The notes under the pieces: model-generated
What the model saw: only the letters and a program-made list of their open reading frames with translations
The model's database searches: none
Told to the model about the DNA's origin: nothing
Made by a program: the position numbers and the translations under genes
Part shown: positions 62,382-64,000 of the stretch, in pieces
How the letters are laid out: the number at the start of each line of letters is the position of its first letter
Numbering within the stretch: position 1 is the first letter of the stretch
From: Oligoflexia bacterium
GTDB lineage: Bacteria; Bdellovibrionota; Bacteriovoracia; Bacteriovoracales; Bacteriovoracaceae
NCBI GenBank assembly: GCA_015232355.1
Contig: JADFZW010000021.1
Coordinates: 1 to 64,000 of the forward strand
Direction: 5' to 3'
DNA: 64,000 nucleotides

Positions 62382-63552
62382 ATGAATAAATTTTTTCAAT
62401 CTGCTCAGAAAGATATTGAGAAGTTGAGAAATCATCTCCTGCTAGCAAATCTCTAATTAATTTCAACTTATTTTTAATTTGTAGATAATAATTAGAATCA
62501 GTTAAAAACTTTTTAAGTTGCATTTTAATATTTAAACAGCACAATCTATTTTGTAATACTTCAGGAAAAATCATCTCATTAAATATAATATTAGTTAATG
62601 AAACCGGCCCATAATATTTTACGATATACCTGTAAATTAATTCTGAAAAGAGAGATGTTTTATAGCAGACCACAGTTGGCAGTTTAAAGAGGGCAGTGGT
62701 TAAGGTGACGGTCCCACTAGAGGCCAGTGCCAGATCAGCATGTTTAATTGCAGTGGTTAATTCATCTTGCGGATAAATTTTATCAATTTGATTTTCATAG
62801 TAGGAATAGAATTTGCGATTAACAGAGGATGCAATTACTAAGGATGTTGTAATTTTTTTAATATGAGTACCACTACTATCACTATCACTATCACTTTTTA
62901 AGCTTGCAATTGCAGAGATAAATTGGGGTAGCAGATTGCATACTTCATGTCGTCTGCTTCCTGGGAGAAGCAAGATATTAAAAGTATCTTTGGTGTCTTG
63001 GGTATCATTATCATCACTCAACTCTTGCGAGTAGTGTTTTAGTATTGGATGAGTAACTCCTTTGATGTTTTTTACTCCTCTTTGAGAAAACCACTCTTTT
63101 TCAAATGGAAGAATTGTAAACAAGGTATGAACAATATTTCCTAAAACAGATGCACGATAGGAACGCCATACCCATGCTTGAGGAGCAACATAATAGAAAA
63201 CAGCGACTCCTCTCTTTTTAAGCATTTTTGCCAATTGAAAATTGAATTCTTGAAAATCAATCAAGATGGCCATTTTACAATCTCTACTCTTAACTTCACT
63301 CAAGATTTTTTTCATTGCTAATAAGTAGAAAGGAATCTTTGTTAAAACTTCACTGATGCCCCATCCAGAAAAATCTTTTAAATGATAGAGTAGTTCAACC
63401 CCTAGTGCTTTCATATCATCACCACCAACTCCGAAGAGACGTAATGATGGAGTTTTTTGTATGAATTCATTTAAAAAACTTAAAGCGTGCTCTTCTCCAG
63501 AGCGTTCGCCTGCAATGATAAGACAATTTTTCACTATTAGAGACATCTGCAT
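62371..63552 (-). CDS. lpxB: Lipid-A-disaccharide synthase
   Basis: The 393-residue GT-B glycosyltransferase has the LpxB marks: LIIAGERSGEEHALSFL at the N-terminus, LRLFGVGGDDM, YYVAPQAWVWR, ILPFEKEWF and LLLPGSRRHEV, then ASSGTVTLTTAL for UDP-sugar binding. It joins UDP-diacylglucosamine and lipid X. An SDSDSDSS loop from an ACTATC hexamer repeat (62872-62896) is inserted after the LPGSR helix. It overlaps both neighbours: the upstream oxidoreductase stop by 16 bases and lpxK by 11. ATG 63546 is an alternative start with smaller overlap. Confidence 0.95.
   Translation of the reverse strand: MQMSLIVKNCLIIAGERSGEEHALSFLNEFIQKTPSLRLFGVGGDDMKALGVELLYHLKDFSGWGISEVLTKIPFYLLAMKKILSEVKSRDCKMAILIDFQEFNFQLAKMLKKRGVAVFYYVAPQAWVWRSYRASVLGNIVHTLFTILPFEKEWFSQRGVKNIKGVTHPILKHYSQELSDDNDTQDTKDTFNILLLPGSRRHEVCNLLPQFISAIASLKSDSDSDSSGTHIKKITTSLVIASSVNRKFYSYYENQIDKIYPQDELTTAIKHADLALASSGTVTLTTALFKLPTVVCYKTSLFSELIYRYIVKYYGPVSLTNIIFNEMIFPEVLQNRLCCLNIKMQLKKFLTDSNYYLQIKNKLKLIRDLLAGDDFSTSQYLSEQIEKIYSYEN
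62872..62896. repeat. Hexanucleotide tandem repeat (ACTATC x4) in lpxB
   Basis: About four copies, frame-preserving, encoding an alternating Ser-Asp loop in a surface region of an essential lipid A enzyme. Confidence 0.9.
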
Positions 63553-64000
63553 GAAGACAAAACCATATGAGCAATTTTGAGAGCAGCTATTCCCTCTTCA
63601 AATGGTACAATACTTTTTGAGGTGTGATTAGCATGATTGATGATGGAATTATAAAAGTGTTTTTGTTGTAAGAGTAGATGATCTCTTTTTTGATAGCTAA
63701 TTTTCTTTACTTCACCTTCTCTTTTCTCTCTTTCGGTGTAGTGAATTTCGTTTTGGAATAAATCCACTAAGTAACTTCCGGAAGAGTTAATGATTTCTAA
63801 TTCCCTTAGAGTTTTTGGATAATCTCGATGAGCACGCAAACGAGCATGTCTTCCTGATGCGAATTCAAAATCAGCAACTACATAATCAAAGTAATTAGAA
63901 ACAAATTTGTGAGCTGTAGGGACAGTGATTTTTGTTGGCATCTCTTTAAAGAGATAGAGTAGTAAATCTATATCATGAATCATCAGATCTTGAACAACAT
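63537..64000 (-). CDS. Gfo/Idh/MocA-type oxidoreductase, C-terminal part
   Basis: The frame is open to the window edge; the visible 153 residues start VVQDLMIHDIDLLLYLF, the conserved strand-helix of Gfo/Idh/MocA proteins that carries the catalytic-region HDID motif. FASGRHARLRAHRDYPKTLRELEI and a C-terminal PFEEGIAALKIAHMVLSS helix follow. The N-terminal Rossmann domain lies outside. Such an oxidoreductase lies between lpxI and lpxB in some deltaproteobacteria, and a relative (GnnA) makes the 3-amino sugar used for amide-linked lipid A. Its 3' end overlaps lpxB, supporting a lipid A-related job, which remains inference. Confidence 0.85.
   Translation of the reverse strand, partial: VVQDLMIHDIDLLLYLFKEMPTKITVPTAHKFVSNYFDYVVADFEFASGRHARLRAHRDYPKTLRELEIINSSGSYLVDLFQNEIHYTEREKREGEVKKISYQKRDHLLLQQKHFYNSIINHANHTSKSIVPFEEGIAALKIAHMVLSSCRCL

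Overview
The window is AT-rich, gene-dense chromosomal DNA of a flagellated Gram-negative bacterium. Lipid A genes (lpxB, lpxK), an outer-membrane two-partner secretion pair, lipoproteins and a bactofilin show the diderm envelope; two flagellins, a FliL-like protein and CheW show flagellar motility and chemotaxis. The mix of short flagellins, DUF3108 lipoprotein, paired M16 peptidases, acidic coiled-coil proteins and very AT-rich codon use reminds me of Bdellovibrionota (Bacteriovorax-like) or another former deltaproteobacterial lineage. That assignment is inference.

Layout. 1-780: mobile-element debris, namely an IS200-like/RAYT transposase cut by the window edge and an ISAs1-type transposase remnant. 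784-4811 (-): tig, an ABC-F ATPase and an acyl-ACP thioesterase, probably one operon. 5092-9680 (+): a complete four-subunit group 3b-type NiFe (sulfhydrogenase) operon, a strong terminator, then its maturation protease. 9702-12892: a large exported protein, a decaying RelE-like/AbrB-like toxin-antitoxin pair with intact operator palindromes, and tRNA-Arg(ACG). 13143-21566: TatD nuclease, TcdA, an exported zincin, a hydrolase, an FHA protein-greA-zinc ribbon operon, and an ABC1 kinase. 21577-29148: GNAT protein, two flagellins, an RmlD-like reductase, GGDEF and acidic coiled-coil proteins. 29448-31735: L,D-transpeptidase, membrane coiled-coil protein and bactofilin, a likely cell-wall/shape module. 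31726-38320: MBL hydrolase, then an M16 peptidase pair, PHP phosphoesterase, aminotransferase and FliL-like protein. 38348-41047 (-): a PAS-rich sensor kinase and a REC-DHp protein lacking an ATPase domain. 41419-59459 (+): nucleotidase, Cys-rich secreted protein, and a TpsB transporter with a giant 4497-residue TpsA exoprotein. 59440-64000 (-): CheW, DUF3108 lipoprotein, lpxK, lpxB and a Gfo/Idh oxidoreductase running off the edge.

The most striking global property is the density of short tandem repeats. More than twenty tracts occur in 64 kb. Inside genes the units are 3, 6 or 9 bp and add low-complexity loops even to conserved proteins (GreA, LpxB, TatD, GGDEF, acyl-ACP thioesterase, histidine kinase). 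Units not divisible by three (4, 5, 7, 14 bp) are found only between genes or across stop codons. This looks like a genome whose replication slippage is filtered only by reading frame. The giant TpsA shows the same tendency at larger scale, with about 28 copies of one module, about 11 of another, and a fresh 237-bp tandem duplication.
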